DNA of 6,100 bases, taken from an uncultured Bacteroidales bacterium (lineage in GTDB: Bacteria; Bacteroidota; Bacteroidia; Bacteroidales; Muribaculaceae). Location: positions 1-6,100 of the forward strand of contig CAMWNL010000119.1 of the NCBI GenBank assembly GCA_947175585.1. Direction: 5' to 3'. Both the position numbers and the translations under genes were made by a program. This document shows positions 5,932 to 6,100 of this stretch, in pieces (the first letter of the stretch is position 1; every line of letters begins with the position of its first letter). Below the pieces are notes generated by a model. It saw only the letters and a list, made by a program, of their open reading frames with translations. It had not been told where the DNA came from and did not search any database.

Positions 5932-6100
5932 ATGGACAGAATCAAAGTTAAGATCATCAATAAATCAGGCAATGCCCTGCCTGCTTACGAGACCCCCTCG
6001 GCTGCCGGTATGGACGTGAGAGCCTGTACCCGTGAACCCATCGTCGTCAAACCGCGTCAGCGTGTTCTTGTCCCCACCGGTCTGCGTGTCCAGCTGCCTC
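5932..6100 (+). CDS. dut: dUTP diphosphatase (dUTPase), N-terminal part
   Basis: The first 56 codons are present and the gene runs off the right edge; bacterial dUTPases are usually about 145-150 aa. The enzyme hydrolyses dUTP to dUMP and pyrophosphate, keeping uracil out of DNA and supplying dUMP for thymidylate synthesis; it is a cytoplasmic homotrimer. Conserved motif 1 is visible as A-G-M-D-V-R-A at residues 25-31, preceded by the typical K-V-K-I-I-N-K-S...L-P-A-Y-E-T start and followed by the V-P-T-G-L segment (47-51) and R-V-Q-L-P. Motifs 2-5, with the catalytic residues, lie beyond the window. The ATG at 5932 gives the usual family N-terminus. It has its own promoter and is a housekeeping gene, functionally separate from the exporter operon. 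Confidence 0.93.
   Translation, partial: MDRIKVKIINKSGNALPAYETPSAAGMDVRACTREPIVVKPRQRVLVPTGLRVQLP

Overview
The window carries the 3' part of a single co-directional operon on the + strand, followed by the start of an unrelated housekeeping gene. Several signs suggest a Bacteroidota chromosome, most likely Bacteroidales. GC is near 50%, which would fit a Muribaculaceae-like gut member better than a low-GC Bacteroides; this finer placement is a guess. Translation starts are preceded by A-rich stretches instead of Shine-Dalgarno sites. A TAnnTTTG-type -7 promoter element lies before the last gene. The protein families are of Bacteroidales type: TolC-family protein, paired FtsX-like permeases, and an NtrC-like receiver with an E-x-x-N kinase. 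No mobile element, CRISPR array, tRNA or rRNA is seen.

Layout: the last 24 codons of an ABC ATPase (H-loop visible) end at 77. FtsX/MacB-type permease 1 (92-1342), permease 2 (1352-2575), a TolC-family outer-membrane channel (2572-4056), a small REC-Fis response regulator (4066-4599) and a membrane histidine kinase (4596-5816) follow. Gaps are 14 bp or less, and there are two 4-bp ATGA stop/start overlaps. A 115-bp intergenic region (5817-5931) holds a weak possible terminator, a Bacteroidota-type promoter and a palindrome over its -7/+1 region. The first 56 codons of dut (dUTPase) run off the right edge.

How it works together (inference from family knowledge): the ATPase and the two permeases would form a MacB-like type VII ABC mechanotransmission complex. 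This would couple, through a periplasmic adaptor probably encoded upstream of the window, to the TolC-like channel and export an unknown substrate (drug, peptide, lipid or siderophore). The kinase/regulator pair in the same transcript probably senses envelope stress or transporter state and controls the operon.

The most notable points are three. The regulator has the receiver and Fis-type HTH of a sigma54 activator but no AAA+ domain. The kinase has two membrane segments with almost no periplasmic loop, so it may sense within the membrane or through the transporter. A perfect 9-bp hairpin sits in the tolC signal-peptide coding sequence. None of these by itself proves a new system; the locus looks like a lineage variant of a known exporter-plus-two-component arrangement.
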